Below, piece after piece: positions 26,614 through 38,168 of a stretch of DNA of 64,000 nucleotides; within the stretch, counting starts at the first letter, position 1, and every line of letters begins with the position of its first letter. The notes below the pieces were generated by a model that saw nothing but the letters and a program-made list of their open reading frames with translations, was not told where the DNA came from and made no database searches. The stretch lies in the NCBI GenBank assembly GCA_029982205.1, contig JARRCM010000001.1, positions 37,221 to 101,220 on the forward strand, in the 5' to 3' direction. Origin of the DNA: Thermosediminibacterales bacterium (GTDB lineage: Bacteria > Bacillota > Thermosediminibacteria > Koleobacterales > JARRCM01). A program made the translations under genes and the position numbers.

Positions 26614-27138
26614 TTATGATTGTTTTTTATCTTTAATAGCCTGCAGAGCATAAACAAGGCCCCGCATTGGTCCATTTAACACATTTACCAAACCTGAAAT
26701 AGGCGCCTGCATTCCTGCTAAAACTTTTGCAATTAACACTTCTCTTGAAGGCAGGTCTGCTAAATTTTTAATACCATTAATATCTACAACTTTTCCCTCT
26801 ACCAGTCCAACCTTTATTTCTAAATTTTTATGGTCTTTGGCAAACTTTGATAATATTTTTGCAGCTGCGACGGGATCTTCGTAGCTGAATGCGATCGCAG
26901 TAGGACCTTGTAGAAACTCCTTAAGTTCATCACTATAATCAAAATCCTTTATAGCTAAACGAGTTAATGTATTTTTAACAACTTTATATTCTATTCCTGC
27001 TTCCCTCAACTGTTTCCTAAGTTCTGTAACTTCAGCTACGTTCAAACCTCGATAATCTGTAAGAAGAGCTGAATTGGCACGTTCAAATTTATCTCTAATT
27101 TCTTCTACCACACGCTCCTTTACTGCCCTATTGCCCAC
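26614..27138 (-). CDS. rplJ: 50S ribosomal protein L10
   Basis: ERANSALLTDYRGLNVAEVTELRKQLREAGIEYKVVKNTL; GTG start. Confidence 0.97.
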   Translation of the reverse strand: MGNRAVKERVVEEIRDKFERANSALLTDYRGLNVAEVTELRKQLREAGIEYKVVKNTLTRLAIKDFDYSDELKEFLQGPTAIAFSYEDPVAAAKILSKFAKDHKNLEIKVGLVEGKVVDINGIKNLADLPSREVLIAKVLAGMQAPISGLVNVLNGPMRGLVYALQAIKDKKQS

Positions 27139-27159
27139 TAGCTTATCACCTCCTCATTA

Positions 27160-27290
27160 ATAAACCTCCTGTAGACACAAAGGCACATACAGGAGGTTAG
27201 TTAGAATCAATCCTCATAAAACAGCCTCGGTAGGCAAAACTTTAAGCTTAACAGCACCTACTGTCTACAGCTAAACTGTATATTTTATTT
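27160..27290 (-). ncRNA. L10 leader (ribosomal protein autoregulatory leader)
   Basis: Minus strand GTAGACAGTAGGTGCTGTTAAGCTTAAAGTTTTGCCTACCGAGG plus terminator-like AACCTCCTGT...ACAGGAGGTT stem (27163-27198), directly upstream of rplJL. Confidence 0.85.
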
Positions 27291-27340
27291 TGAACATGTA
27301 AAATTATATCATTAATTTTTATAATGAGCAACTGAAAATA

Positions 27341-28039
27341 TTATTTATCTATTACTTTTTGCGGATTTATTTTTATTCCCGGACCCATGCTGCTTGAAAT
27401 AACTACACTTCTAAGATACTGACCTTTCGCAGCAGCTGGTCGTGCTTTTATTATAGCTTCCATTAGCACCTTGAAGTTTTCTAAAAGTTTTTCAGTTCCA
27501 AATGATTTTTTACCGATTGGCGCATGAACAATACTCGTTTTATCAACTCTGTATTCAATCTTACCTGCTTTAATATCTTTTACCGCCTTTTCAATCTCAA
27601 AAGTTACAGTTCCGGATTTAGGGTTTGGCATTAAACCTTTAGGGCCTAATATTCTTCCCAGTTTACCAACACTACCCATCATATCAGGAGTTGCAACTGC
27701 TACATCAAAATCAAGCCATCCCCCTTGGATTTTTTCAATCATATCCTCAGCACCCACATAATCGGCTCCGGCATTTTCAGCTTCTTTTGCTTTATCACCT
27801 TTCGCAAACACTAACACTTTAACCGTCTTGCCTGTACCATGAGGTAAAACTACAGCGCCTCTGACCTGCTGGTCGGCATGTCGGGGATTTACTCCTAGTT
27901 TTACTGAAACTTCTATTGTTTCATCAAATTTAGCATTTGCAGTTTTCTGAACCAACTCCATAGCTTCATCAGGATCATAAAGTTTTGTCCTATCAACAAG
28001 TGCTAAAGCTTCTTTATACCTCTTTCCTCTTTTTGGCAT
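27341..28039 (-). CDS. rplA: 50S ribosomal protein L1
   Basis: [30 protein letters not shown]. Confidence 0.98.
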   Translation of the reverse strand: MPKRGKRYKEALALVDRTKLYDPDEAMELVQKTANAKFDETIEVSVKLGVNPRHADQQVRGAVVLPHGTGKTVKVLVFAKGDKAKEAENAGADYVGAEDMIEKIQGGWLDFDVAVATPDMMGSVGKLGRILGPKGLMPNPKSGTVTFEIEKAVKDIKAGKIEYRVDKTSIVHAPIGKKSFGTEKLLENFKVLMEAIIKARPAAAKGQYLRSVVISSSMGPGIKINPQKVIDK

Positions 28040-28096
28040 ATCGTTTCCTCCTTTGTGGTATTAACGGATTTTGCCCTCCCACTATATTTTCTTAAA

Positions 28097-28522
28097 TCAA
28101 CCTTCTACTATTATGCCCATACTTTTGGCAGTCCCTTCAATCATTCTCATAGCAGCTTCAATGCTTGCAGCATTTAAATCTTTCATTTTAAGTTCAGCTA
28201 TTTTTTGAATGTCTTTTTTAGTTACTTTAGCAACTTTATTCCGGTTGGGCTCACCGGAGGCTTTCTCAATACCGGCTGCTTTCTTAAGAAGCACCGCTGC
28301 CGGAGGTGTTTTACAGATAAATGTAAAAGACCTGTCCTGATAAATAGTTATTTCTACAGGTATTATTAAACCTGCTTGTTTTGCGGTTTTTTCATTGAAT
28401 TCTTTACAAAAACCCATTATATTAACTCCATGCTGGCCTAAAGCCGGACCTACGGGAGGAGCAGGTGTAGCTTTACCAGCAGGTATTTGCAGTTTAACTA
28501 ATCCTATAACTTTTTTTGCCAT
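28097..28522 (-). CDS. rplK: 50S ribosomal protein L11
   Basis: [43 protein letters not shown]. Confidence 0.98.
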   Translation of the reverse strand: MAKKVIGLVKLQIPAGKATPAPPVGPALGQHGVNIMGFCKEFNEKTAKQAGLIIPVEITIYQDRSFTFICKTPPAAVLLKKAAGIEKASGEPNRNKVAKVTKKDIQKIAELKMKDLNAASIEAAMRMIEGTAKSMGIIVEG

Positions 28523-28537
28523 TAAGCCCACCTCCTA

Positions 28538-29062
28538 TTATATTTTTTCTATCTGTATATAATCAAGTTCAACTGGAATTTCTCTTCCAAACATCGAAAC
28601 CATAACTTTAACTTTTTCTTTTTCTGGGTTAACTTCTTCAATCTTACCAATAAAGTTTTCAAATGGCCCGGAAACGATTTTTACTGATTGCCCAACTTTG
28701 TAATCTGCCTTTGGTTTTGGATCTTCAATACCCATTTGTTTAAGTATTGACTTTACTTCACTTTCCTGCAAAGGAATCGGTTTTGTACCTGAACCTACAA
28801 AGCCGGTAACTCCCGGCGTATTACGAACAACATACCATGAATCATCAGTAACAATCATTTCAACAATAACATATCCCGGGAATATTTTTCTGGTTGTTTC
28901 CTTTTTTTTGCCGTTTTTTATTTCAATTTGTTTTTCCATAGGAACCAGAACTCTAAATATTTTATCCTGCATGCCCATGGATTCCACTCGTTTTTCAAGA
29001 TTTGCTTTAACCTTGTTTTCATACCCAGAATATGTGTGTATTACATACCAGTTTTTAGACAT
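28538..29062 (-). CDS. nusG: Transcription termination/antitermination factor NusG
   Basis: KNWYVIHTYSGYENKVKANLEKR; KOW motif near C-terminus. Confidence 0.98.
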   Translation of the reverse strand: MSKNWYVIHTYSGYENKVKANLEKRVESMGMQDKIFRVLVPMEKQIEIKNGKKKETTRKIFPGYVIVEMIVTDDSWYVVRNTPGVTGFVGSGTKPIPLQESEVKSILKQMGIEDPKPKADYKVGQSVKIVSGPFENFIGKIEEVNPEKEKVKVMVSMFGREIPVELDYIQIEKI

Positions 29063-29095
29063 ATTCTCAAGGGGCTTCTAGCCCCTCCCTCCCTT

Positions 29096-29305
29096 TTACT
29101 TAATAAAAACACCTAACATTTGTGTAAAAATTGAATCCGCTATCCAAATTATCACTGCAACAATGAACACAGATGCAAATACTATAACAGTATATGATGT
29201 TAGTTCTTTACGATTAGGCCAGGTTACTTTTTTTAGTTCCGCACGTACCTCTCGAAGGAACTTCATTAATCTGGAAAATGCTCCTTCTTTCTTTTTTGTA
29301 ACCAT
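29096..29305 (-). CDS. secE: Preprotein translocase subunit SecE
   Basis: 69 aa, single TM, EVRAELKKVTWPNRKELTSYT. Confidence 0.96.
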   Translation of the reverse strand: MVTKKKEGAFSRLMKFLREVRAELKKVTWPNRKELTSYTVIVFASVFIVAVIIWIADSIFTQMLGVFIK

Positions 29306-29375
29306 ACTTTCTCACATCCTTAACATTATCAAAAAACAAAATGATTATTAAACAGCTATTATAAACTATTATAAA

Positions 29376-29525
29376 CTATTTTGTTTCTTTGTGTAAAGTA
29401 TGCTTTTTACAGAATTTACAGTACTTCATTAACTCCAATCTGTCGGGGTCGTTTCGCTTGTTTTTACTCGTGTTATAGTTTCGCTGTTTACACTCAGTGC
29501 AGGCCAGAGTTATGTTGATTCTCAT
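29376..29525 (-). CDS. rpmG: 50S ribosomal protein L33 (49 aa, zinc form)
   Basis: Not in ORF track; [49 protein letters not shown]. Confidence 0.95.
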   Translation of the reverse strand: MRINITLACTECKQRNYNTSKNKRNDPDRLELMKYCKFCKKHTLHKETK

Positions 29526-29598
29526 TTGAGTTGCACCTCCTCAATATATATACAAATGTATATTTGATGTTTCTATCCTGGCGCAGTGTTACTCATAC

Positions 29599-29627
29599 AA
29601 TTTATCATAATTTTTTTTTAATGTCAA
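29599..29627 (-). promoter_or_regulatory. Predicted promoter for rpmG-secE-nusG
   Basis: Minus strand TTGACA, 17 bp, TAAATT. Confidence 0.65.
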
Positions 29628-29690
29628 CCATCAACCGTTTTGCCTTCATTTTATATTTTGTCCAATATTTTCCTTAATTATTCAGCTTAT

Positions 29691-30113
29691 TTACTTACTT
29701 TTAATAATCAAAATACCTGCCATTATAAACAGAGTTCCTATTAATTTATTTAATGTAAATTTTTCATTTAAAAATACAATTGCTGCTAAAACAGTCACCA
29801 TAGGAAAAGCCGCAGTTATGGGTACCATTTTGGAAGCTTCACCATATTTGAGTGCATAAAAGTACGTAAAATGACCTATTAGAGAACCCAATAAACCTTC
29901 TGCAACTAAAAACCCCATTGGCCTTATTCCAATCTGAAAAACTCCTGTCAGTTTTCCTGTTAATATAGTAATTATAAGTAAAACCAGACTTATTGAGAAA
30001 CTTCTTATTGTTAGAGCTGTTAATGGGTCTATAGATTTCAGACCAATTTTCCCGAATATAGGAGCAGTTCCCCAGAACAACATTGTAAGTAACGCAAAAA
30101 CAAGTGTAGTCAT
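29691..30113 (-). CDS. Single EamA-domain membrane protein (half-size DMT transporter)
   Basis: About 140 aa, about 4-5 TM, RBS AAGGAGG before MTTLVFALLTMLFWGTAPIFGKIGLKSIDPLTALTIRS. Confidence 0.85.
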   Translation of the reverse strand: MTTLVFALLTMLFWGTAPIFGKIGLKSIDPLTALTIRSFSISLVLLIITILTGKLTGVFQIGIRPMGFLVAEGLLGSLIGHFTYFYALKYGEASKMVPITAAFPMVTVLAAIVFLNEKFTLNKLIGTLFIMAGILIIKSK

Positions 30114-30167
30114 ATAAACCTCCTTATTCATGACTTTTCCTGGTAAAATCATATGAATGTACAAACA

Positions 30168-30201
30168 TAAAAACAGGGGACTGGTTTAACCAGCCCCCGT
30201 G
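30168..30201 (-). terminator. Terminator after tuf copy 2
   Basis: Minus strand ACGGGGGCTGGTTAAACCAGTCCCCTGTTTTTATG. Confidence 0.8.
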
Positions 30202-30205
30202 TATA

Positions 30206-31396
<1,191 letters not shown>

Positions 31397-31496
31397 ACTC
31401 CTGCCTCCTTTTAGTTAATATTATGTAGGTAAAATGATAATTTACGGATATATTATATCCAAATAAAGCAAATTTTTCAAACATTTAAGGTAAACT

Positions 31497-31572
31497 TGGA
31501 GCCCACGGCCGGGATTGAACCGGTGACCTCCGCCTTACCAAGGCGACGCTCTACCTACTGAGCTACGTGGGC
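31497..31572 (-). tRNA. tRNA-Thr (GGT), CCA encoded
   Basis: Minus strand GCCCACGTAGCTCAGTAGGTAGAGCGTCGCCTTGGTAAGGCGGAGGTCACCGGTTCAATCCCGGCCGTGGGCTCCA. Confidence 0.95.
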
Positions 31573-31577
31573 ATAGT

Positions 31578-31654
<77 letters not shown>

Positions 31655-31672
31655 TTATTTTCATTTCTCAAA

Positions 31673-31748
31673 TGGAGCGGGAAACGGGATTCGAACCCGC
31701 GACCCCCAGCTTGGAAGGCTGGTGCTCTAACCTCTGAGCTACTCCCGC
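31673..31748 (-). tRNA. tRNA-Gly (TCC), CCA encoded
   Basis: GCGGGAGTAGCTCAGAGGTTAGAGCACCAGCCTTCCAAGCTGGGGGTCGCGGGTTCGAATCCCGTTTCCCGCTCCA. Confidence 0.95.
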
Positions 31749-31756
31749 AAAATCAA

Positions 31757-31842
31757 TGGTGGAGAGAGGTGGATTCGAACCACCGAAGGCTTTGCCAGCA
31801 GATTTACAGTCTGCCCCCTTTGGCCAGCTCGGGAATCTCTCC
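31757..31842 (-). tRNA. tRNA-Tyr (GTA), long variable arm, CCA encoded
   Basis: GGAGAGATTCCCGAGCTGGCCAAAGGGGGCAGACTGTAAATCTGCTGGC...CACCTCTCTCCACCA. Confidence 0.95.
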
Positions 31843-32007
31843 ATAATTAGTTCTAAAGCCAACTTTAATAATTATATGATTTGCATTATAACAGGTCAAT
31901 TTTCTCATAATTCATTATCAGGGAATTAATTTGCATTATACAAATTTATCTTAAAAGCTCTCATTTATTCTAAACTTTTTACCAGTATACTCTTTACTAT
32001 ACATGTA

Positions 32008-32652
32008 TCATGCTTCTCTAACTTCTAAATAACGTTCTAATTTCCTTTTGACCCTTTGTAGAGCATTATCTATGGATTTTACATGTCTTTTAAGCTCTTT
32101 GGCAATTTCGTGATATGATTTGCCTTCGAGATAAGACATGAGTACCTGCCATTCGAGCTTGCTCAAAATCTCACCCATTTTTTCTTCAATATCGCAAAAC
32201 TCTTCTCTGCTTATAATAAGTTCTTCAGGGTCTGTTACCTTTGCCCCGGTTAAAACATCCAGGAGTGTTCTGTCTGAATCCTCATCGTAAATAGGTTTAT
32301 TTAATGATACATAAGAATTTAACGGAATGTGTTTCTGCCTTGTAGCTGTTTTTATTGCTGTTATAATCTGGCGTGTAATACAAAGCTCTGCAAACGCTTT
32401 AAAGGATGAAAGTTTATCTTTCTTAAAGTCACGAATAGCTTTATATAAACCAATCATGCCCTCTTGAACAATATCTTCTCTATCAGCCCCAATCAAAAAA
32501 TATGACCTGGCTTTTGCTCTTACAAAGTTTCTATATTTGTTTATTAAGTATTCTTGTGCAAGAGTGTTACCAACCTTAGCATCCTCAACTATTTCTTCAT
32601 CGAGCATAACATCATAACAATGGGCAGGTTGCTTTTGCAAACTGACGCTCAC
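32008..32652 (-). CDS. sigH: RNA polymerase sigma factor SigH
   Basis: LDEEIVEDAKVGNTLAQEYLINKYRNFVRAKARSYFLIGADREDIVQEGMIGLYKAIRDF; synteny yacP-sigH-rpmG. Confidence 0.95.
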   Translation of the reverse strand: MSVSLQKQPAHCYDVMLDEEIVEDAKVGNTLAQEYLINKYRNFVRAKARSYFLIGADREDIVQEGMIGLYKAIRDFKKDKLSSFKAFAELCITRQIITAIKTATRQKHIPLNSYVSLNKPIYDEDSDRTLLDVLTGAKVTDPEELIISREEFCDIEEKMGEILSKLEWQVLMSYLEGKSYHEIAKELKRHVKSIDNALQRVKRKLERYLEVREA

Positions 32653-32744
32653 TCACATCGCCTCCATGCAAAGAATTAAAAAGGGCAACCATTAATATTA
32701 TAACCTATGAAAAAAATAATAGTCAAGCCATCATTCCTCAATAA

Positions 32745-33257
32745 TCAACTCTTTTTCCTGCGCCATTTTTCCAGCTTTTCTCTTATCTCATCCTTTAGGC
32801 GATAGCCTATATTTTCCAGCCTATGCTTTTCTGATTCAAGGTTGTATTTTTGAGCTACTTCTATAAGTTTTAAAAGCTCTTCTCTGAACTCACGGGCAGA
32901 TACTCTAACCCCTCCGGCTGCTAATACAACTTGCTGTTCTGTCCAATCAGACGTAACAACCCTTACCACGGCTTTGTTATTTATCATATGTACTAACCTT
33001 TCTATAAAATGGTCTGCGGTTTCTCCTTCCCTTGTAAACACAACCTCTATTTCCCCATATTGTTCAATATGTTGTTTTCCACCTTTTACCATATGGGCAT
33101 CGAATACCAAAATCAAATGTTCGCCTGTTAGGGCCTGATATTGTGCAAGCATATCAACAAGCTTTTCCCTAGCTGTTTCTAAATCGTGTTCTTTAAGCTC
33201 TTTAAGCTCAGGCCATGAGTTTATTACATTATAACCATCTATAATAAGGTATTCCAT
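32745..33257 (-). CDS. YacP-like NYN-domain RNA-binding/nuclease protein
   Basis: MEYLIIDGYNVINSWPELKEL...LILVFDAH; between rlmB and sigH. Confidence 0.92.
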   Translation of the reverse strand: MEYLIIDGYNVINSWPELKELKEHDLETAREKLVDMLAQYQALTGEHLILVFDAHMVKGGKQHIEQYGEIEVVFTREGETADHFIERLVHMINNKAVVRVVTSDWTEQQVVLAAGGVRVSAREFREELLKLIEVAQKYNLESEKHRLENIGYRLKDEIREKLEKWRRKKS

Positions 33258-33265
33258 TTAAATTA

Positions 33266-34009
33266 CTAATCCTTTCCGCTATAATAGTTTTGCCTTATAG
33301 TTTCATAAATCATTATTGCTGCTGCTACAGCCGCATTAAGTGAACTTATTTTCCCTTTCACGGGCAGAGAAGCCAGATAATCGCATTTTTCTTTAACAAG
33401 CCTTGATAGGCCTTCCCCTTCGCTCCCAATCACTAAAGTCATCGGGCCTTTAAGGTTGACTCTGTAAACCGGCTCTCCCGACATATCAGCCCCCACAATC
33501 CAAAACCCTTCTTTTTTTAATATTTCTAAAGTTTGAACTATGTTTGATACTCTGGCAACGGGAAGGTATTCAACTGCGCCGGCAGATGTTTTGACCACTG
33601 TTGTTGTTATTCCTGCAGACCTCCGTTTTGGAATAATAACACCATGAGCACCTGCCACTTCAGCCGTTCTTATAATAGATCCAAGATTATGCGGGTCCTT
33701 TACTTTATCTAAAACGATCAAAAGAGGTGTCCTATTGCTTGAAAAAGCCCGGTTAAGGATGTCCTTTAATTCGATATAATTATAAGGGGGAACAAAAGCT
33801 ATTACCCCCTGATGGTTATGAGACTCTGATATAGAATCAAGTTTTTGATTGGCTACCTCAACTACAGGTATCCCTAAGTTTCTTGCCATATTTATTATTT
33901 TATTGATAGGCCCCTTTCTATTGCCTTTAGACACCAGTATTTTGTTTATTTGTTTTCCGCTGTTTAAAGCCTCTAATACCGGATTTCTTCCTTCAATTTT
34001 ATCAGCCAT
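33266..34009 (-). CDS. rlmB: 23S rRNA 2'-O-methyltransferase RlmB (SPOUT/TrmH)
   Basis: [11 protein letters not shown]...[46 protein letters not shown]. Confidence 0.95.
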   Translation of the reverse strand: MADKIEGRNPVLEALNSGKQINKILVSKGNRKGPINKIINMARNLGIPVVEVANQKLDSISESHNHQGVIAFVPPYNYIELKDILNRAFSSNRTPLLIVLDKVKDPHNLGSIIRTAEVAGAHGVIIPKRRSAGITTTVVKTSAGAVEYLPVARVSNIVQTLEILKKEGFWIVGADMSGEPVYRVNLKGPMTLVIGSEGEGLSRLVKEKCDYLASLPVKGKISSLNAAVAAAIMIYETIRQNYYSGKD

Positions 34010-34676
34010 TTCTTCTCACCTTTAATCTACCACAGCTCATATTCCCCTCACGGCAAACTCCTTCGCTGACACATGGCGGGCCGGCTTTCTCAAAAAGAAT
34101 GGGAGCCACTTTTTTTACCTCTTTAAGCATTTTGTTTGCCAGTGCCCTGATCTCCCATTGTGCACGGTTACAACAGCGCAGTTTAAAAAAATTCAAAAGG
34201 GAACGCGCATTAAAACTGCAAATAATATTGGTTTCGCAAGCATTTGGTAAAACATACCTGGCATCTTCTTTATGAATACCTAGTTCAAGCAACTTATTAT
34301 AAGTTTGCTTTAGTTGTCTAATTTGATCTTCATAAATTTTTAATGCTTTATCGTTTGCACGTATGGCAGGAGGCACTATATAATTAAACTGTTCTTCTTT
34401 AATATAACGCTGAGATTTTTGAGAGTAACTTGCAATTCTGTGCCGTACAAGCTGATGACTTAAAACCCTGCTGCCTGAAATGCTAAAGGTAAAATAGGCA
34501 TGTTCAGTAGGTGATAAATGTCCCATGGAAATGATCTTTCTTAAGAATTTTTCAACTTCTTCTCTTGAAAAATCGTCGAGAATTTTTTCGGCACCTATTG
34601 GTGAATAGCACATCCTTGCGGCAGCAGCTACAACCCGCTCAGGATCCGGTGTATAGTTTAAAAGTTTAACATTCAA
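34002..34676 (-). CDS. thyX: FAD-dependent thymidylate synthase ThyX
   Basis: [16 protein letters not shown] motif (RHRxxS type). TTG start with GGGGG upstream gives (M)[15 protein letters not shown] track extends to ATG at 34733. Confidence 0.93.
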   Translation of the reverse strand: MNVKLLNYTPDPERVVAAAARMCYSPIGAEKILDDFSREEVEKFLRKIISMGHLSPTEHAYFTFSISGSRVLSHQLVRHRIASYSQKSQRYIKEEQFNYIVPPAIRANDKALKIYEDQIRQLKQTYNKLLELGIHKEDARYVLPNACETNIICSFNARSLLNFFKLRCCNRAQWEIRALANKMLKEVKKVAPILFEKAGPPCVSEGVCREGNMSCGRLKVRRNG

Positions 34677-34717
34677 AGCTAGAGCCCCCTTAATTAATTT
34701 ATTAAATTCCAAAAAAT

Positions 34718-36115
34718 TTATACCATTTTCCATCGCACACCCGCTGGTGTGTCTTCAAGTATAATGCCTTTTTGTCTAAGTTCATCCCTTATCCTATCCG
34801 CTTCAACCCAGTTTTTTTGTTTTCGTGCTTCTTCCCTTAATCTTATCATTTTCTCAATTTCTTCATCCAAGTGGCCTTGTTCGTCTTTAGTCAACAGCCC
34901 TAACACCCCAGCCATTTCTTTTATCAAGTTATAAGCTTTATCAATAACCGTTTTAGATGATTCAATATTCAAACTGGAATTTACTTCTCGAGCTGTTTCA
35001 AAAATTACAGCTATTCCATCGGCAGTATTAAAATCATCATCCATTGCTTCAACATATTTAGCTTTAAAACCATCTAATTTTTTGTTAAATTCTTTTTCTT
35101 CAAAACTGAGAGGTTTTTCTTTAGCAGCCTCCTTTAAATGACTCAGGTTAATGAGGGTGTTATACAAGCGGTCTAATCCACGTTTTGATTGGTCTAACAA
35201 TTCTTCACTAAAGTTTATCGGATTCCGATAATGAGCTGAAAGCATAAAAAACCGGATAACCTCAGGGTCATATTTTCTCAGTGCCTCTCTAACAGTTAAA
35301 AAGTTGCCCAGAGATTTTGACATTTTTTCATTATCTATATTAAGATATCCCACATGCATCCAGTATTTAGCAAAAGGTTTTCCCGTTGCGGCTTCACTTT
35401 GAGCTATCTCGTTTTCATGGTGTGGAAAAATCAAGTCAGGTCCACCTGCATGAATGTCAATAGTCTCCCCCAAGTATTTGTTAGCCATTACAGAACATTC
35501 GATATGCCATCCGGGCCGACCTTTACCCCATGGACTGTCCCAGGAAGGTTCTCCAGGCTTTTCTTTTTTCCATAACGCAAAATCCATAGGATTTTTCTTC
35601 CTCTCATCTATTCCAATTCGTGCTCCGGCTTCAAGTTCATCAAGATTTTGATGTGATAACTTCCCGTATTCTTTAAACTTTCGTGTTTCAAAATACACAT
35701 CGCCATCAACCTCATAGGCATATCCTTTTTGCTTTAGAAGTTTTATCATTTCAATAATATCCTGTATGTTTTCCGTTGCTCGGGGATGATAATCAGCTCT
35801 TTTTATTCCCAGAGCATCGGCATCTTTAAAGTATTCTTGAATAAATCGTTCAGACAACTGTTTTACGCTGATTCCCTCTTCGTTTGCCCTTTTTATCATT
35901 TTATCATCTATATCGGTAAAATTTTGTACGAAAGTGACTTTATAGCCACGGTATTCGAGATATCTTCTAAAAGCATCAAATGTAAGGAAAACCCTCGCGT
36001 TACCGATATGAAAATAATTATAGACGGTGGGACCGCATACATAAATTTTAACCTCTTTATCCTTTAGAGGTATAAACTCCTCTTTGCTTCTGCTTAACGT
36101 ATTATAAATCTTCAA
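34718..36115 (-). CDS. cysS: Cysteinyl-tRNA synthetase
   Basis: [36 protein letters not shown]. Confidence 0.98.
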   Translation of the reverse strand: MKIYNTLSRSKEEFIPLKDKEVKIYVCGPTVYNYFHIGNARVFLTFDAFRRYLEYRGYKVTFVQNFTDIDDKMIKRANEEGISVKQLSERFIQEYFKDADALGIKRADYHPRATENIQDIIEMIKLLKQKGYAYEVDGDVYFETRKFKEYGKLSHQNLDELEAGARIGIDERKKNPMDFALWKKEKPGEPSWDSPWGKGRPGWHIECSVMANKYLGETIDIHAGGPDLIFPHHENEIAQSEAATGKPFAKYWMHVGYLNIDNEKMSKSLGNFLTVREALRKYDPEVIRFFMLSAHYRNPINFSEELLDQSKRGLDRLYNTLINLSHLKEAAKEKPLSFEEKEFNKKLDGFKAKYVEAMDDDFNTADGIAVIFETAREVNSSLNIESSKTVIDKAYNLIKEMAGVLGLLTKDEQGHLDEEIEKMIRLREEARKQKNWVEADRIRDELRQKGIILEDTPAGVRWKMV

Positions 36116-36767
36116 CGGTTTTACCTCCTTCCAGTTTTTCCAAACGGTTCTCCAAAGACTTTATTTTCCGCTGGAGACATCCCAGGATTTCAGATACCGG
36201 GTCAGGCAGTTCATTATGTTTTAAGTCTATTTCTGTAAAATCTACAGAGGCATAATTTCTAACAACTATACGGCCAGGAACTCCTACTACTGTAGAATTA
36301 GGCGGCACCTCTTTTAATACCACCGCTCCAGCCCCTATTTTCGTATTATCACCCACTTTAAAAGGACCCAGTATTTTAGCGCCTGCACCTATAACAACAT
36401 TATTTCCTATAGTGGGATGACGTTTTCCTTTTTCTTTTCCGGTCCCTCCGAGTGTTACGCCCTGGTAAAGAGTTACATTTTCACCTATTTCCGCTGTTTC
36501 ACCAATCACTATACCCATGCCATGGTCTATAAAAAAACCTTTTCCTATTTTTGCACCGGGATGAATCTCTATCCCTGTCAAGAAACGATTCAGATGTGAT
36601 ATAAGCCTTGGCAACAACACCAGACCTTTCTTATAAAAATAATGGGCTATACGGTGTAACAATAATGCATGAAAGCCGGGATAGCACAGTATTACTTCCA
36701 ACACACTTTTTGCAGCTGGGTCACGTTCAAATATTACTTCAATATCTCTTTTTATTGTTTCAAGCAT
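36102..36767 (-). CDS. cysE: Serine O-acetyltransferase
   Basis: [70 protein letters not shown]. Confidence 0.96.
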   Translation of the reverse strand: MLETIKRDIEVIFERDPAAKSVLEVILCYPGFHALLLHRIAHYFYKKGLVLLPRLISHLNRFLTGIEIHPGAKIGKGFFIDHGMGIVIGETAEIGENVTLYQGVTLGGTGKEKGKRHPTIGNNVVIGAGAKILGPFKVGDNTKIGAGAVVLKEVPPNSTVVGVPGRIVVRNYASVDFTEIDLKHNELPDPVSEILGCLQRKIKSLENRLEKLEGGKTVEDL

Positions 36768-36784
36768 TTTCCTCCCTCCCAAAG

Positions 36785-37030
36785 CAAAAAGCTTTTCATC
36801 TCTTCAGAGACGAAAAGCTTCGCGGTCCCACTCTGATTAGGAATAAAATCCCTCTCTCGTTTTTATAACGGTAACCCGTCGATGGCTACTTGCTGTTCAC
36901 CACCGAAGCTCCAAGGCGCAATTTCAGCTTTACCCTTCCCTGAAACCGCTCTCAACCGGTGACGGTTTCTCTCTGTAGGGGTCTGTAAAACCTACTTATC
37001 CTCTTCACCGCTTTTAAAACATTATATTAA
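36785..37030 (-). ncRNA. T-box leader, predicted Cys-specific (TGC specifier)
   Basis: Minus strand AGAGTGGGACCGCG T-box sequence followed by AAGCTTTTCGTCTCTGAAGAGATGAAAAGCTTTTTG terminator; AGAGAG and GAGAGC motifs upstream; TGC at 36918-36920; precedes cysE-cysS. Confidence 0.9.
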
Positions 37031-37052
37031 TTATACTGTAAATTTGTAACAT

Positions 37053-37081
37053 ATTATACTATTAATATTTTGTAAAGTCAA
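37053..37081 (-). promoter_or_regulatory. Predicted promoter for T-box-cysE-cysS
   Basis: Minus strand TTGACT, 17 bp, TATAAT. Confidence 0.7.
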
Positions 37082-37090
37082 GCAGCCTGC

Positions 37091-37276
37091 TTATCTATCT
37101 GTATAGAGTTTGCCTGCTGCTGCAATATTTTCTTTCTTCATTTCTCTTATTATGATTCTAACTGCTTCTTTAGGACAATCTACAGAATTACATATTGCTT
37201 CAGTTACACTGCTAACCAACTTACGCTTTTGCTCAATAGTTCTTCCTTCAATCATTTCAATTTGAACAATAGGCAA
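37091..37276 (-). CDS. 4-oxalocrotonate tautomerase family protein
   Basis: 61 aa, MPIVQIEMIEGRTIEQKRKLVSSVTEAICNSV (Pro after Met). Confidence 0.93.
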   Translation of the reverse strand: MPIVQIEMIEGRTIEQKRKLVSSVTEAICNSVDCPKEAVRIIIREMKKENIAAAGKLYTDR

Positions 37277-37406
37277 AATAAACCCTCCTCAAAAAATTAG
37301 TGTGTTTTGATGTTATATATTCTATGACATCTGCGAATTTCCTTTTTTTTAACACCTTAATATTGTACTTTTACAACATAAATGTTAAATCATAAAACAA
37401 ATCTGC

Positions 37407-38147
37407 TTAATAAGCATATAGTTTTCCATAAGGCCTTTTGTTATAAGCATAAAGTTTCGTAAAAGTTTTTGACACAACTTTTTTAAAGTCTAGCCCCATA
37501 ACATTGCAATAATCTGAAAGATGTTTTTTCAAAACTTTCATATCACTTTCGCTAAGAGTGTCCGATTTTACCTCTTTGCCTAGTTTATACGGTGCTACAT
37601 TACCTCTAATATACATCACTCCGCCGTGCATACCTGTTCCGCAATAGCTGCCCACCAGTTCTTCATCAGCAGCCACATCAAGGCCAAGAACTATAATGAT
37701 CCCTCCTGCCATGTACTCGCCCAAAAAATCTCCTGCCCTGCCACCTATTATTATAACTGGTATTTTGTCCTGATACTGTTTCAAATGGATACCAACACGA
37801 TAGCCTGCATAAGATTTTATATATATTTTGCCTCCTCGCATGGAATACCCCACAGTATCACCTGCATGGCCGTGAATAATCAAATTGCCGTCATTCATTG
37901 TGTTTCCTACAGCATCCTGGGCATTGCCTTTTACAGTTATATTAACTCCATCCGAAAAAGCAGCAAGGTCATTTCCCGGAGTCCCTTCAATAACTATGTT
38001 CGGCTTGCCATGAATTCCACTTCCAATATATCTCTGCCCGCTTACCCTTTTCAACCGGAATTCTTGTATGCCTTTTTCGTAATATTTTTTTATCATGTTG
38101 TTTAAATCTTTATAGTAGAGGCCATAAGCATCTATTGTTTTTATCAT
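37407..38147 (-). CDS. Glutamate synthase GXGXG-domain subunit (split GltB domain 3)
   Basis: GRAGDFLGEYMAGGIIIVLGLD, GTGMHGGVMYIRG; beta-helix repeats. Confidence 0.92.
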   Translation of the reverse strand: MIKTIDAYGLYYKDLNNMIKKYYEKGIQEFRLKRVSGQRYIGSGIHGKPNIVIEGTPGNDLAAFSDGVNITVKGNAQDAVGNTMNDGNLIIHGHAGDTVGYSMRGGKIYIKSYAGYRVGIHLKQYQDKIPVIIIGGRAGDFLGEYMAGGIIIVLGLDVAADEELVGSYCGTGMHGGVMYIRGNVAPYKLGKEVKSDTLSESDMKVLKKHLSDYCNVMGLDFKKVVSKTFTKLYAYNKRPYGKLYAY

Positions 38148-38168
38148 TTTTTCACTCCTTCGCTACAG

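Noticed and set aside
31668-31862. 64 aa minus ORF MALELIMERFPSWPKGADCKSAGKAFGGSNPPLSTIDFAGVAQRLEHQPSKLGVAGSNPVSRSI
   Set aside because: Reads straight through the tRNA-Gly and tRNA-Tyr genes; a typical spurious tRNA-derived ORF.
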